From positions 1,364,001 to 1,428,000 of the forward strand of contig CATNEN010000002.1 of the NCBI GenBank assembly GCA_950097015.1: a DNA stretch of 64,000 nucleotides, written 5' to 3'. Numbering within the stretch: position 1 is the first letter of the stretch; each line of letters starts with the position of its first letter. This DNA comes from Macrostomum hystrix. Lineage: Eukaryota > Platyhelminthes > Macrostomidae. The notes under the pieces were generated by a model. It saw nothing but the letters and a program-made list of their open reading frames with translations, was not told where the DNA came from and searched no databases. Position numbers and translations under genes: made by a program. Positions 33,242-44,900 of the stretch are shown in pieces.

Positions 33242-33916
33242 GCTTCGAGGTCGCAGTTTTTCTTCTACGGGTTTTTTCTGTGAAGAAGTGATGCCAATAA
33301 GTGTGAAACTTTTCCCAACCAGTTCCTTTGTTCTCTTTGTCTTGTTTATTTAGTTTTTTTAACTTTTCGATCATCTTTTTTAAATACCACCGGCCTCTTC
33401 TAGCAGATAAGTTATTGCCTGACAGAAGTCAGTAGGTATAGAGTAAGATATTGCGATTTAGTTGATAAAAATACTGTTGGCATTGCGGGATTTTGTTGCT
33501 AAAAATGGAACAATAGTAATTTCGGAATTCCGATGCTGAAAATAGAACAAAGGACTGTCTGGATTCTGTTGCTAAAAGTATTTAAAGCTTCAAGTGTTTT
33601 GCCATTGCTGCAACTAGAAGCAACAATGGTTCTTTACTGCCCATTCTTAGCCCGTCATTTTTAGCAAAATATATATTTGCTCACTTGTACTTCTATTTTG
33701 CTTTCCTTTCATTGTTTGTTCAAGCCCGTTTACTAGCATTTTTTCTTGCAGTGTACTTTTTTATAACTGTCGGAAACGAGTTCAGTGTTGTATTTTATTT
33801 CTTGTTTTATTGGCTGCGGTCGGGTGTGGGCTCAGATATAATACTATAATACTATAATCATAGTTTTATTTATTTGATCATGATTTAATTTTCACCCAAA
33901 AACTTAGCTACACTAC
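33242..33916 (+). other. CNOT10 3' flank, no further gene
   Basis: T-rich sequence with imperfect repeats of TTTTGTTGCTAAAA (33491, 33546). It probably includes the 3' UTR. A clear AATAAA appears only at about 34782, beyond the next array. Confidence 0.4.
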
Positions 33917-34555
33917 ACCCCACCGCAACCTCAAACCCTCAATGTATATTTCTTGTTCCTCACCCTCAGAACCTCCAACCCTCAATGTACATTTCTTGTT
34001 CCTCACCCCCAGAACCTCAAACCCTCAATGTACATTCCTTGTTCCTCACCCTCAGAACCTCAAACCCTCAATGTACATTTCTTGTTCCTCACCCTCAGAA
34101 CCTCAAACCCTCAATGTACATTCCTTGTTCCTCACCCTCAGAACCTCAAACCCTCAATGTACATTCCTTGTTCCTCACCCTCAGAACCTCCAACCCTCAA
34201 TGTACATTCCTTGTTCCTCACCCTCAGAACCTCCAACCCTCAATGTACATTCCTTGTTCCTCACCCTCAGAACCTCAAACCCTCAATGTACATTCCTTGT
34301 TCCTCACCCTCAGAACCTCCAACCCTCAATGTACATTCCTTGTTCCTCACCCTCAGAACCTCCAACCCTCAATGTACATTCCTTGTTCCTCACCCTCAGA
34401 ACCTCAAACCCTCAATGTACATTCCTTGTTCCTCACCCTCAGAACCTCAAACCCTCAATGTACATTCCTTGTTCCTCACCCTCAGAACCTCCAACCCTCA
34501 ATGTACATTCCTTGTTCCTCACCCTCAGAACCTCAAACCCTCAATGTACATTACC
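33917..34555. repeat. 43-bp minisatellite 3' of CNOT10
   Basis: About 15 units with core TTGTTCCTCACCCTCAGAAC and CCCTCAATGTACATTCC. All three plus-strand frames are open because the unit has no stop in any phase; these ORFs are not genes. Confidence 0.97.
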
Positions 34556-34917
34556 CACCTTTAGAATATTAGGGCCTAATATGAGATGATACTGTACATA
34601 GCTGTTGGATGGTTTCGTCAACAATAAGTCAAAGATTTGCTGCATGATCACACAGTTTAGGCAATTTTTCTATTAAAAACGGGACAATTTTCTTGTTATC
34701 GTGCATTTTGTCTACAGTCACTTTTTTATTATTTGCCTTTTTGTTTTTTGTTATAAGTTTTGTGTTTTCTGCCAACCAACTAAATAAAATTCTATAAAAA
34801 ACAGTTTTCCTGTTTTTTTCTAGTTTCGTTACTTGATCAATTTAATTTGATGCCCTGTAGCACTGCTAAACTCATGACATACGATGCCCAATTTTTCATC
34901 CCATCAGTAACAACTAT

Positions 34918-35340
34918 GTCCTGAATGTACCATCGCCCATACTTATCGCATCAGGCCTCCCCAATCCCCTGAATATACACACGTTCATACTTATCCCTAA
35001 ATGTACACTCGTTCATACTTATCCCATATGGCATCCCCAATCCCCTGAATGTACGCTCGCCCATAATTAACGCATCAGGCCTTCCCAATCCCCTGAATGT
35101 ACGCTCGCCCATAATTAACGCATCAGGCCTTCCCAATCCCCTGAATGTACACTCGCCCATACTTATCGCATCAGGCCTCCCCAATCCCCTGAATGTACGC
35201 TCGCCCATAATTAACGCATCAGGCCTTCCCAATCCCCTGAATGTACGCTCGCCCATAATTATCGCATCAGGCCTTCCCAATCCCCTGAATGTACACTCGC
35301 CCATACTTATCCCATCAGGCCTCCCTAATCCCCTGACTGT
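34918..35340. repeat. 48-bp minisatellite
   Basis: About eight units with core CATCAGGCCTTCCCAATCCC and TGAATGTACGCTCGCCCATA. The period is a multiple of three and gives a spurious minus-strand ORF. It lies upstream of the C2H2-like gene. Confidence 0.95.
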
Positions 35341-35467
35341 ACATTGTAAACAAATAGACAGCATTTTTATATTATCAAATCAAATAGAGTTTAATATTAT
35401 AACATTGAATATATATATTTAATATTAATCATATACTTTTTTCAGCACGCAAGATCGTTGCTCTGCA

Positions 35468-36664
35468 ATGAATAGTTGGTGCAAGTCTGATGCACTCTTC
35501 GATATTGTTGATTCCTCGGCCTGCTTAGAGCAGCAGAAACTGGAGACATCAGAAGACCTTGCTGCTATTGCTTCTATAGAGGTTTGTGGCGTTGTACTTC
35601 GCCATTTTCAAAGCTGGGGTACTTCAGATGTAGGTTAGATAGTATCCATGAGTACATAGTATATTTGGAGTTGAATATTGCATCTAGATTTAATCAAATG
35701 AGGATACATCAGTGGGTAGGTGTAATAAGGTGAGATTATATCAATACGTAGATGTAATCAGGTGAGGATAGATCATTGATTATATTAATTAGACGTAATC
35801 AGGCGAGAATTTATTAATGAGTATATTGAGTAGGTGTAATCAAGTGAGGATTTACCGGAGAGTAGATTGAGTAGATGTAATCAGGTGAGAATAGATTAAT
35901 ACGTAGATTAAGTAGATGTAATCAGGTGAGAATAGATGAGTTGACTTGCATTGCAGGCTCCAGAGGCTGCCAGTGCAGCTACAGAGCCTCGTTCTCTCTC
36001 TCGTCCAGCCAATCAGCGAGAGGAACTGGCATCGAGAGCTTCGTCGGCTAGACGACCGCGTAACGCCAACAGGAGCCGTAAAAGCTCAGACTCGATCGAC
36101 GTCGTCTACCTGTGCCTGGCTAAGAATGATAACGTCGAGGAAGACGTGGAAACTGCGGATCAGGTCCAGCTGATGATCTCTCTGCATTGCCGTTCAGGCA
36201 GCCTACACCAGTTATCGTTTAGTCTGTCCAACTTGTTTGACATCAGCGCCAAAGGCAGCCAACTGGAGCTGCAGCTACCGCAGGCGAAATCATCCGCTAT
36301 CGCTGATTTCAGCGTGGCCTGCGTCGAATGTCGCCTAGAATTCAATCGCGCCGATGCGGCTGTTGCTCATTTTCGCCGGCCAAACCTCTCTGGCAGTTCT
36401 CATCAACGCTACAAAGTGTTACTACTGTGCGGCTATGCCAATTGTAGGCTACTGTTTACTAACTATTCAGCTAGGACTTTGCACAGGCTGCGAGTGCACG
36501 GCTCAGCGACTGGCCTAGCTACCCAGTCTAGAGGATTGACCACTTTCTTAGCTGGACCAAATGATCGACTCTATCATCTCTATGATAGGCAGCTGGTTGA
36601 CTGCGGCCCGTTCGTTGTGACTGGCAAACGAATTTACGAATTGCCCGAACCTGTTGTTGTCTAA
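35468..36664 (+). CDS. Unrecognised protein with one C2H2-like finger
   Basis: Exons 35468-35581 (38 codons) and 35957-36664 (235 codons plus stop) join in phase 0, giving 273 residues. A candidate zinc finger reads C-GYAN-C, twelve residues, H-RLRV-H (near 36430-36500), a CX4CX12HX4H spacing. A preceding CVECRLEFNRADAAVAHF has the first Cys pair and one His but no second His at normal spacing. The N-terminal third is polar and Ser/Arg-rich (SSARRPRNANRSRKSSDS). The rest, VVYLCLAK and LMISLHCRSGSLHQLSFSLS, looks like beta-rich folded sequence. No family is recognised. The start ATG follows TACTTTTTTCAG by 22 nt, so a leader exon or trans-splicing is possible. The intron is built of degenerate repeats. 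Confidence 0.7.
35655..35945. repeat. Degenerate repeat filling intron of the C2H2-like gene
   Basis: Seven or so diverged units of about 35-45 bp with GTAGATGTAATCAGGTGAG. In the sense of the gene the unit contains CAGGTGAG, a perfect donor-like string. Confidence 0.75.
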
Positions 36665-37212
36665 ACCAGCGGAGTGTGCCACATTATGTAGTGAATTTGT
36701 TGACTTTGCACTACTTATAGACTCGGGTCTAGTAGGATAGTATGAGTTTTTATGCTTGCGTTGTTTTTTTAATAACGATTTAATAGAAGATTAACGTTCC
36801 TGTTTTACAAATTATATTCGCAGCATTTCTTTCCTAAAAAGTTGTGGTAATAGATGGCATTTTAAAAGACTTATTTTATGCTTCATAACCCTTTTCGAAA
36901 AACCTTTCTTTTCGTCAAGATAATAGCCGCCGATTGTGTGCGTGCATTTTCATATTCCTGCTGTACTACTTGCTTAGGTTTTCTAGTAAGTACTCAGTAG
37001 GAGTTTTGAGTTCTTTTTATCGTTTTAGCTTGAAATGTTTAGAGATCGCTAACCAGAGAGAACCTACTATTTTTTTAAGAAATATATTTGATATAATCTA
37101 ATAAGTTAATATAAAATGTGTCACTTGTTGGTTTTTTAGCTTTGACTGATCCTAATATTCTAGAATTCCTGGAACAAACTAGGAATATAGGACAACATAG
37201 TACTCTTGAGAC
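36665..37212 (+). other. Gap between C2H2-like gene and DPH7; possible DPH7 first exon
   Basis: No long ORF. An ATG at 36878 opens 36 codons up to a strong donor GTAAGT at 36986. Joined to an acceptor CACCTCAG inside the first recognised DPH7 exon, it would stay in frame. This is one possible source of the missing start codon, not proven. Confidence 0.3.
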
Positions 37213-40200
37213 TTGAAATTTATAGACTGCACACACTACTCACCTCAGCAACTCAAGCGGACCATAGACACTGTCCTGGAGGCTGACAGTGTTGAGTACC
37301 GGCCTTCTAAGGGCAATGACCCAAGTCTGCTGGTGTGCGCCTGCTACAAGTTTGACGAGTCTGTAAGACATCTATTATCTTCACGTGTAGGATATTGTGT
37401 CGCGTACGGATACAGGGAAATAGCATTGGGATAAAGCAAAATGACATTGGAATGAAGGGTATGACATTGCAATGAGGGGTATGACATTAGAATGAGGGGT
37501 ATGACATTAGAATGAGGGGTATGACATTGCAATGAAGGGTATGACATTGCAATGAAGGGTATGACATTAGAATGAGGGGTATGACATTGCAATGAAGGGT
37601 ATGACATTGCAATGAGGGGTATGACATTAGAATGAGGGGTATGACATTGCAATGAAGGGTATGACATTGCAATGAGGGGTATGACATTAGAATGAGGGGT
37701 ATGACATTGCAATGAAGGGTGTGACATTGCAATGAGGGGTATGACATTAGAATGAGGGGTATGACATTGCAATGAAGGGTATGACATTAGAATGAAGGGT
37801 ATGACATTAGAATGAGGTGTATGACATTGCAATGAAGGGTATGACATTGCAATGAAGGGTATGACATTAGAATGAGGGGTATGGCATTAGAATGAAGGGT
37901 ATGACATAGCAATGAAGGGTATGACATTAGAATGAGGGGTATGACATTGCAATGAAGGGTATGACATTAGAATGAAGGGTATGACATTGCAATGAAGGGT
38001 ATGACATTGCAATGAAGGGTATGACATTGCAATGAAGGGTATGACATTGCAATGAAGGGTATGACATTGCAATGAAGGGTATGACATTTCAATGAAGGGT
38101 ATGACATTAGAATGAAGGGTATGACATTGCAATGAAAGGTATGACATTGCAATGAAGGGTATGACATTGCAATGAAGGGTATGACATTGGAATGAAGGGT
38201 ATGACATTGCAATGAAGGGTATGACATTGCAATGAAGGGTATGACATTAGAATGAGGGGTATGGCATTAGAATGAAGGGTATGACATTGCAATGAAGGGT
38301 ATGACATTGCAATGAGGGGTATGACATTGCAATGAAGGGTATGACATTAGAATGAAGGGTATGACATTGCAATGAAGGGTATGACATTGCAATGAAGGGT
38401 ATGACATTGCAATGAAGGGTATGACATTAGAATGAAGGGTATGACATTGCAATGAAGGGTATGACATTGCAATGAAGGGTATGACATTGCAATGAAGGGT
38501 ATGACATTGCAATGAAGGGTATGACATTGGAATGAAGGGTATGACATTGCAATGAAGGGTATGACATTGCAATGAAGGGTATGACATTAGAATCAAGGGT
38601 ATGACATTGCAATGAAGGGTATGACATTGCAATGAAGGGTATGACATTAGAATGAAGGGTATGACATTGCAATGAAAGGTATGACATTGCAATGAAGGGT
38701 ATGACATTGCAATGAAGGGTATGACATTGGAATGAAGGGTATGACATTGCAATGAAGGGTATGACATTGCAATGAAGGGTATGACATTAGAATGAGGGGT
38801 ATGGCATTAGAATGAAGGGTATGACATTGCAATGAAGGGTATGACATTGCAATGAGGGGTATGACATTGCAATGAAGGGTATGACATTAGAATGAAGGGT
38901 ATGACATTGCAATGAAGGGTATGACATTGCAATGAAGGGTATGACATTGCAATGAAGGGTATGACATTAGAATGAAGGGTATGACATTGCAATGAAGGGT
39001 ATGACATTGCAATGAAGGGTATGACATTGCAATGAAGGGTATGACATTGCAATGAAGGGTATGACATTGGAATGAAGGGTATGACATTGCAATGAAGGGT
39101 ATGACATTGCAATGAAGGGTATGACATTAGAATCAAGGGTATGACATTGCAATGAAGGGTATGACATCGCAATAAAGGGTATGACATTAGAATGAAGGGT
39201 ATGACATTGCAATGAAGGGTATGACATTGCAATGAAGGGTATGGCATTAGAATGAAGGGTATGACATTGCAATGAAGGGTATGGCATTAGAATGAAGGGT
39301 ATGACATTGCAATGAGGGGTATGACATTGCAATGAAGGGTATGAAATCGCACGCGCTTGAATCAGAAATTATTCGCTAAAGTGCGCAGCGTGAAAATGGT
39401 GTTTCTATTGTTAGCCAGCCAATCGTTCGATTTGAAAAAATTTTTAGTCCAAAACTCGAATCGGCCGGCTGCACCTCGTGGTGGACGGTGAGAACCAGCC
39501 TGAGGTCACAAGCTGCGAAAGCTTTTTTGGTGGCGTTTTGGACCTCAGCTGGTCTGGAAAGTCTAGCCAGCTGTGGACAGCGAACTCCGATGGCAGCCTA
39601 GCCCAGTACGATGTCGAAAAAGATAAACTCAAGCTAAACACTTTAGTTCCATCGCCTGTTGCACCTTCAGCACAAACTAACACAAGCGCAGGCTGCGTTG
39701 CTCTGTCAGTCAACTGCTTTGCGGACAGGTGAGTCCGAGAGCTGAGTACACTGAATCTTCAACTGTAATCCCTGAATCTTCAACTGTAATCCCTGAATCT
39801 TCAACTGTAATCCCTGAATCTTCAACTGTAATCCCTGAATCTTCAACTGTAATCCCTGAATCTTCAACTGTAATCCCTGAATCTTCAACTGTAATCCCTG
39901 AATCTTCAACTGTAATCCCTGAATCTTCAACTGTAATCCCTGAATCTTCAACTGTAATCCCTGAATCTTCAACTGTAATGCCTGAATCTTCAACTGTAAT
40001 GCCTGAATCTTCAACTGTAATCCCTTAATCTTCAACTGTAATACCTTAATCTTCAACTGTAATCCCTGAATCTTCAACTGTAATCCCTGAATCTTCAACT
40101 GTAATCCCTGAATCTTCACATGTGATCCCTGAATCTTCCAGTGTGAGCCCTGAATCTCCAGTGTGATCCCTGAATCTTCAGTGTGAGCCCTGAATCTTCA

Positions 40201-41445
40201 GTGTGAGCCCTGAATCTTCAGTGTGACAGTCTTCTAAATACCTAATATCCTTGCCTTTTACGTTTACCTATGGCAGACTGGCTGCAAGCTACTCCAACGG
40301 TATGTGCGCTCTGGTCGACTCAGCTGTGTTGCAGAAGATGAAGAAGAAGAATTTGCATAAGTTCTTAAGCGGTAGATTCTGGTGCGCACACGCAATAGAA
40401 GCCTGGGTCTGCCAGCCTAGTCGATGGTCCGATCAAATGGCGCTTAGCGGCGGCGATGACTGCCTTTTGAAGCTGTGGGATCGGCGGAGGCAACATGCCA
40501 GCCACTCTCTAAGGTGAGCTTTTGCCGAGCCAGTCACGTGACTCGAATGCAGCGTTAATGAGCTGTTTACAATGTGCCTGTGTTTTTTTCATAACTAACT
40601 ATTCTAAAACTATTCCAGGCACGACGCGGGTGTTACCATAGTTACTGAACATCCTAAAATGTGTAATATATTTCTGTCCGGAAGGTAAATTAAAATATCT
40701 ACCTGACCAGCCCTAACCTACCCAATCTACCCTAACCTACCCTATCCAACAGAACCTACCCAATTTACCCTAACCTACCCAATCTACCCTAACCTACCAA
40801 ATCTACCCTAACCTACCAAATCTACCCTAACCTACCCAATCTACCCTAACCTACCCAATCTACCCTAACCTACCCAATCTACCCTAACCTACCAAATCTA
40901 CCATAACCGCAGCTACGACGAACTCATCCGTGTGTGGGACACTCGCCGCCTGTCCCATCCTATCCATTCGATGAACATCGGCGGCGGTGTTTGGCGTCTT
41001 AAATGGTCGGCCTGCTGCAAGCGACTGCTCTGCGCCGCTATGTACAACGGCTTCAAGGTGCTAGATTTCACGGAATGTGAGTCTCGTTTGCTGTATTTGC
41101 TATATTCTACTCATTAATCTTCACCCTACTCATCAATCTGCACCCTACTCATCAGTCAGTCACGTGGGTTTATGTCTCCGCCTTCCAGTCAGCGGCCTGA
41201 CCTTACTAGAAGAGTTCTGGGCCCCACACAACAGCATCGCTTATGGCGCAGACTGGATCCCGATTCCTGTGGAAACCGTAACCGAAGTCAAAACCGAAGT
41301 CAAAACCGAATGCGAAGCCGAAGCCGAACATGAACCCGAACCCGAAATCGAACCCGAAACCGATGTTGATTATCTGGTTGCCACCTGCTCGTTTTACGAT
41401 CACAAGCTGTGCACGTGGCGTACTGATCTTAACTATAACCCTTGA
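37213..41445 (+). CDS. DPH7: Diphthine methyltransferase (methylesterase), WD40 protein
   Basis: Removes the methyl ester of methylated diphthine on eEF2, before the final amidation of diphthamide; cytosolic beta-propeller. Exons: to 37362 (5' limit uncertain), 39448-39728, 40277-40513, 40619-40684, 40913-41076 and 41189-41445, with consistent phases, about 384 residues. Matches: ADSVEYRP in exon 1, RIGRLHLVV and LDLSWSGKSSQLWTANSDGSL in exon 2, EAWVCQPSRW and SGGDDCLLKLWDRR in exon 3, SYDELIRVWDTRR and GGGVWRLKW in exon 5, YGADW and VATCSFYDHKLCTW in exon 6. No ATG lies in frame in the first recognised exon. Exon 6 carries an acidic repeat (VKTEVKTE, EPEPEIEPE) between two conserved blocks, where the human protein also has a variable insert. 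Exons 3-4 are duplicated downstream. Confidence 0.93.
37431..39343. repeat. 20-bp minisatellite in DPH7 intron 1, with 540-bp higher-order repeat
   Basis: About 95 units of AATGAAGGGTATGACATTGC and the variant with ATTAGAATGAGG. Variant markers recur 540 bp apart: AATGAAAGG at 38131 and 38671, AATCAAGGG at 38591 and 39131. So blocks of 27 units were duplicated as a whole. Confidence 0.97.
39751..40225. repeat. 20/19-bp minisatellite in DPH7 intron 2
   Basis: Units CCTGAATCTTCAACTGTAAT (20 bp), then CCTGAATCTTCAGTGTGAG (19 bp) near the acceptor side. It starts about 25 bp after the exon 2 donor. The same array type reappears, much longer, at 50459 and 62466. Confidence 0.97.
40690..40905. repeat. 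19-bp minisatellite in DPH7 intron 4
   Basis: About 11 units with AACCTACCCAATCTACCCT. The last unit, ending CTACCATAACCGCAG, provides the acceptor of exon 5. Confidence 0.95.
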
Positions 41446-41992
41446 GTTGACTGTAGCTACTTTTACATAAAAAGTAGATCGAGTAGTGTTGAGATAAGAT
41501 TGGGTAGCTGGTCTCCTTCTTGATTTTCAGTACCTTCCCAAGAAAATGTTTTCTTCTAGCCAGGGTGAGATTTAGCATTCGTAACTTGTATTTGATCTTT
41601 AAAAAGTATAACAAATCAAAAATAAAAAACACTTTTACTTAACAACAGAATTTCATTTCGCAGTATTTGTTTTTACTAGTAAAATAAAAATAAAAATTGA
41701 AATAAACTTAGCTGACAATCTACTTATGAATTGGCGAAATAAGTAGTATCCAGAGAAATTGCTTATAAAAATATATCTCTCTGTTATCCTGTCAGCGTTT
41801 TTATTATTCATGAAAAATAAATTCTGAAATTCTTGAATATCAGTTTGTACAAAAAATATTTTCGTGACAACTTGGCAAATAGTTCTTTATTAGATTCAGT
41901 GACATGCTGTCAGTCTAAAGAAAAATATTCATTAGCGATCAGTAAGTCTTGCTCATCTGCTCATGAACATGTACTAAATCAAACATGCCTCA
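41446..41992. other. Convergent 3' ends of DPH7 and scramblase
   Basis: AT-rich. It holds AATAAA on plus near 41618 and on minus near 41887, plausible polyadenylation signals for the two converging genes. Confidence 0.45.
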
Positions 41993-44900
41993 CTAGTTCT
42001 CCCGTCTTGACCTCTCGAAGTACATGAAATCCTGCGTGGGGATTGAAAAAAAAGACAAACGTACTTTTAGAATAAAATATTTAAGCTTTAGCTGTATTCC
42101 AAAGGGCTAGGAAATCTCATCACATTAGCCTTCGAGATAATCGTTAGGAAATCCCTAAAATGAATTATCTCAATAGTCTTTGGGAAATCCCTAAAAATGT
42201 ATCACCAGGACAATCTTTGAAAAATCCCTGAAAATGAATCATCAGGACAATCTTTAGGAAATCCCTAAAAGTGAATCATCAGGACAATCTTTAGGAAATC
42301 AGTAAAAGTGAATCATCACGACAATCTTTAGGAAATCCCTAAAAATAAATCATCAGGACAATCTTTAGGAAATCCCTAAAAGTGAATCATCAGGACAATC
42401 TTTAGGAAATCAGTAAAAGTGAATCATCACGACAATCTTTAGGAAATCCCTAAAAATAAATCATCAGGACAATCTTTAGGAAATCCCTAAAAGTGAATCA
42501 TCAGGACAATCTTTAGGAAATCAGTAAAAATGAATCATCACGACAATCTTTAGGAAATCCCTAAAAATGTATCATCAGGACAATCATTAGGAAATCCCTA
42601 AAAGTGAATCATCAGGACAATCTTTAGGAAATCCCTAAAAGTGAATCATCAGGACAATCTTTAGGAAATCCCTAAAAATGTATCATCAGGACAATCTTTA
42701 GGAAATCGCTAAAAATGAATCATCAGGACAATCTTTAGGAAATCCCTAAAAATGAATCATCAGGACAATCTTTAGGAAATCCCTAAAAATGTATCATCAG
42801 GACAATCTTTAGGAAATGCCTAAAAATGAATCATCAGGACAATCTTTAGGAAATCCCTAAAAATGTATCATCAGGACAATCTTTAGGAAATCCGTAAAAA
42901 TGAATCATCAGGACAATCTTTAGGAAATCCCTAAAAATGTAACGTCAGGATAATCCTTGGAAAATCCCTAAAAGTGAATCATCTGGATAATATTTGGGAA
43001 ATCCTCAAAAATGAATCATCTGGATAATTTTAAGGAAATCCCTTACCATGGGAAAATTGTGTGAAAAATCATTAAAAATTGCCATCAGGAAAATGTTGGG
43101 GAATTCCCAGCGCTCTTTCAAACAGGGATTGACTTTCGGAGCTCCGGTCGCTTTATCCAACGTGGATATTCTCAAATAATTCCCATTTCTCTAGCAGAGC
43201 AATCAGTTTCATGGTGCGAGCGTACTTATAGTAAAAATGCATTTTTACTCACAATCAGGAAGCAGGCTCCAATGACGGTTGCCTTGATGTCCACGTGCAG
43301 ATCCATCGGAAATGTGATGCCGAAATTGTCAGCGTCCGTGAAATACTCCTGCAAGAGGTTGGACCACTTCTTGGACACCCGACCAATCTCGTGGTCTCCG
43401 TCCTTCGTGAACAGCTGCAGTGAGCGATTCGAGTTGAGTGAGGATTACACTGTATTCTATTATGATTCAGGCAGCTGGACGTCGAGGATTATTGTAAATT
43501 GGGGTCAAAAAGTACGTGCGATATCTGATTTAGCTATAAGATATCATCTCGATCAGATAGTTGGGATCTTATTGGGGATCAGATGGGTGTTATTTCGGAT
43601 GGGGATTAGATTTGTAGGATCTTGGATGGGATTTAGTTGACTGGGATCTCGGTTGGGGATCAGATGGGTCGGATTTTATTGGGGATCAGATGGGTATTTC
43701 GCATGGGGATTAGATGGGTGGGATCTCGGATGGGATTTAGTTGACTGGGATCTCAGATGGGGATCAGATGGGTGGGATCTCGGTTGGGGATCAGATGGGT
43801 GGGATCTCAGATGGGGATCAGATGGGTGAGATCTCATCTCAGATGCCTCACCACAAACGGGATGTCGTCTCCAGGGCAGTAGCAGCGGCAGTAGCACGGA
43901 CCCCTTATGAGCAGAACAGTGTTGCCCTGGCTATCCTTAATTAAGTATTTAGCCGAGCAGCCGTCGTACACCTGCTTCACCTGACCGACCACTCGACCTG
44001 GCGGAGCCTCCACCGTGACCTTGTCCAGGCAGCACTTTGAGCAGGAGAAGCACTGGCCGTAGCACATGCACTTGTAGGGCCGGCTGATGTGGATGACCTC
44101 TCGGTTTGTGTTGTCCAACAACGACATCTCGAATTTCCGCTGGGCGCCGCAACACTGACGCTGGAATGTACTGGAGTCTGCGATGTGGGGGAGTGAGGAT
44201 GAGACAGGGTGAGACTGAGACTTGGTGAGATTAACACACGGTGAAACTGAGACTGGGTGAGATTGACACAGGGTGAGACTGAGACAGGGTGAGACTGAGA
44301 CTGGGTGTAATTGACACAGGGTGAGACTGTGAGACTGAGTCAAGGTGAGATTGAGTCAAGGTGAGACTGAGTCAAGCTGAGATTGAGTCAAGGTGAGACT
44401 GAGTCAAGCTGAGATTGAGTCAAGGTGAGACTGAGTCAAGCTGCGACTGAGTCAAGCTGAGATTGAGTCAAGGTGAGACTGAGTCAAGCTGAGATTGAGT
44501 CAGGGTGAGACTGAGTCAAGCTGAGATTGAGTCAAGGTGAGACTGAGTCAAGCTGAGATTGAGTCAAGGTGAGACTGAGTCAAGCTGCGACTGAGTCAAG
44601 CTGAGATTGAGTCAAGGTGAGACTGAGTCAAGCTGAGATTGAGTCAAGGTGAGACTGAGACGGGGTGATACTGAGACGGTGCGATACAAACGGGGAGAGA
44701 CGCAGTTAAGGTGGGACTGACACCATTTAGGCGCCAAGTGGGCGCGCGATCATTTAGTCGTGTTAGCTGTAGGCCCTGAGTTATATCGTAGTGTGCGTGG
44801 AGTTGCGAGCGATTAATGTACATCTGCACCCATCGGCCGCACGTTGCATGTTCATCACCAAATATCAAATATAATCGATTGCTCAGAGCCTACTTCGCTT

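Noticed and set aside
37344-39332. Several SYPSLQCHTLHCNVIPFI repeat ORFs
   Set aside because: 20-bp DPH7 intron 1 array read on the minus strand.
37431-39343. CRISPR array
   Set aside because: No unique spacers between units; direct head-to-tail minisatellite in a eukaryotic intron.
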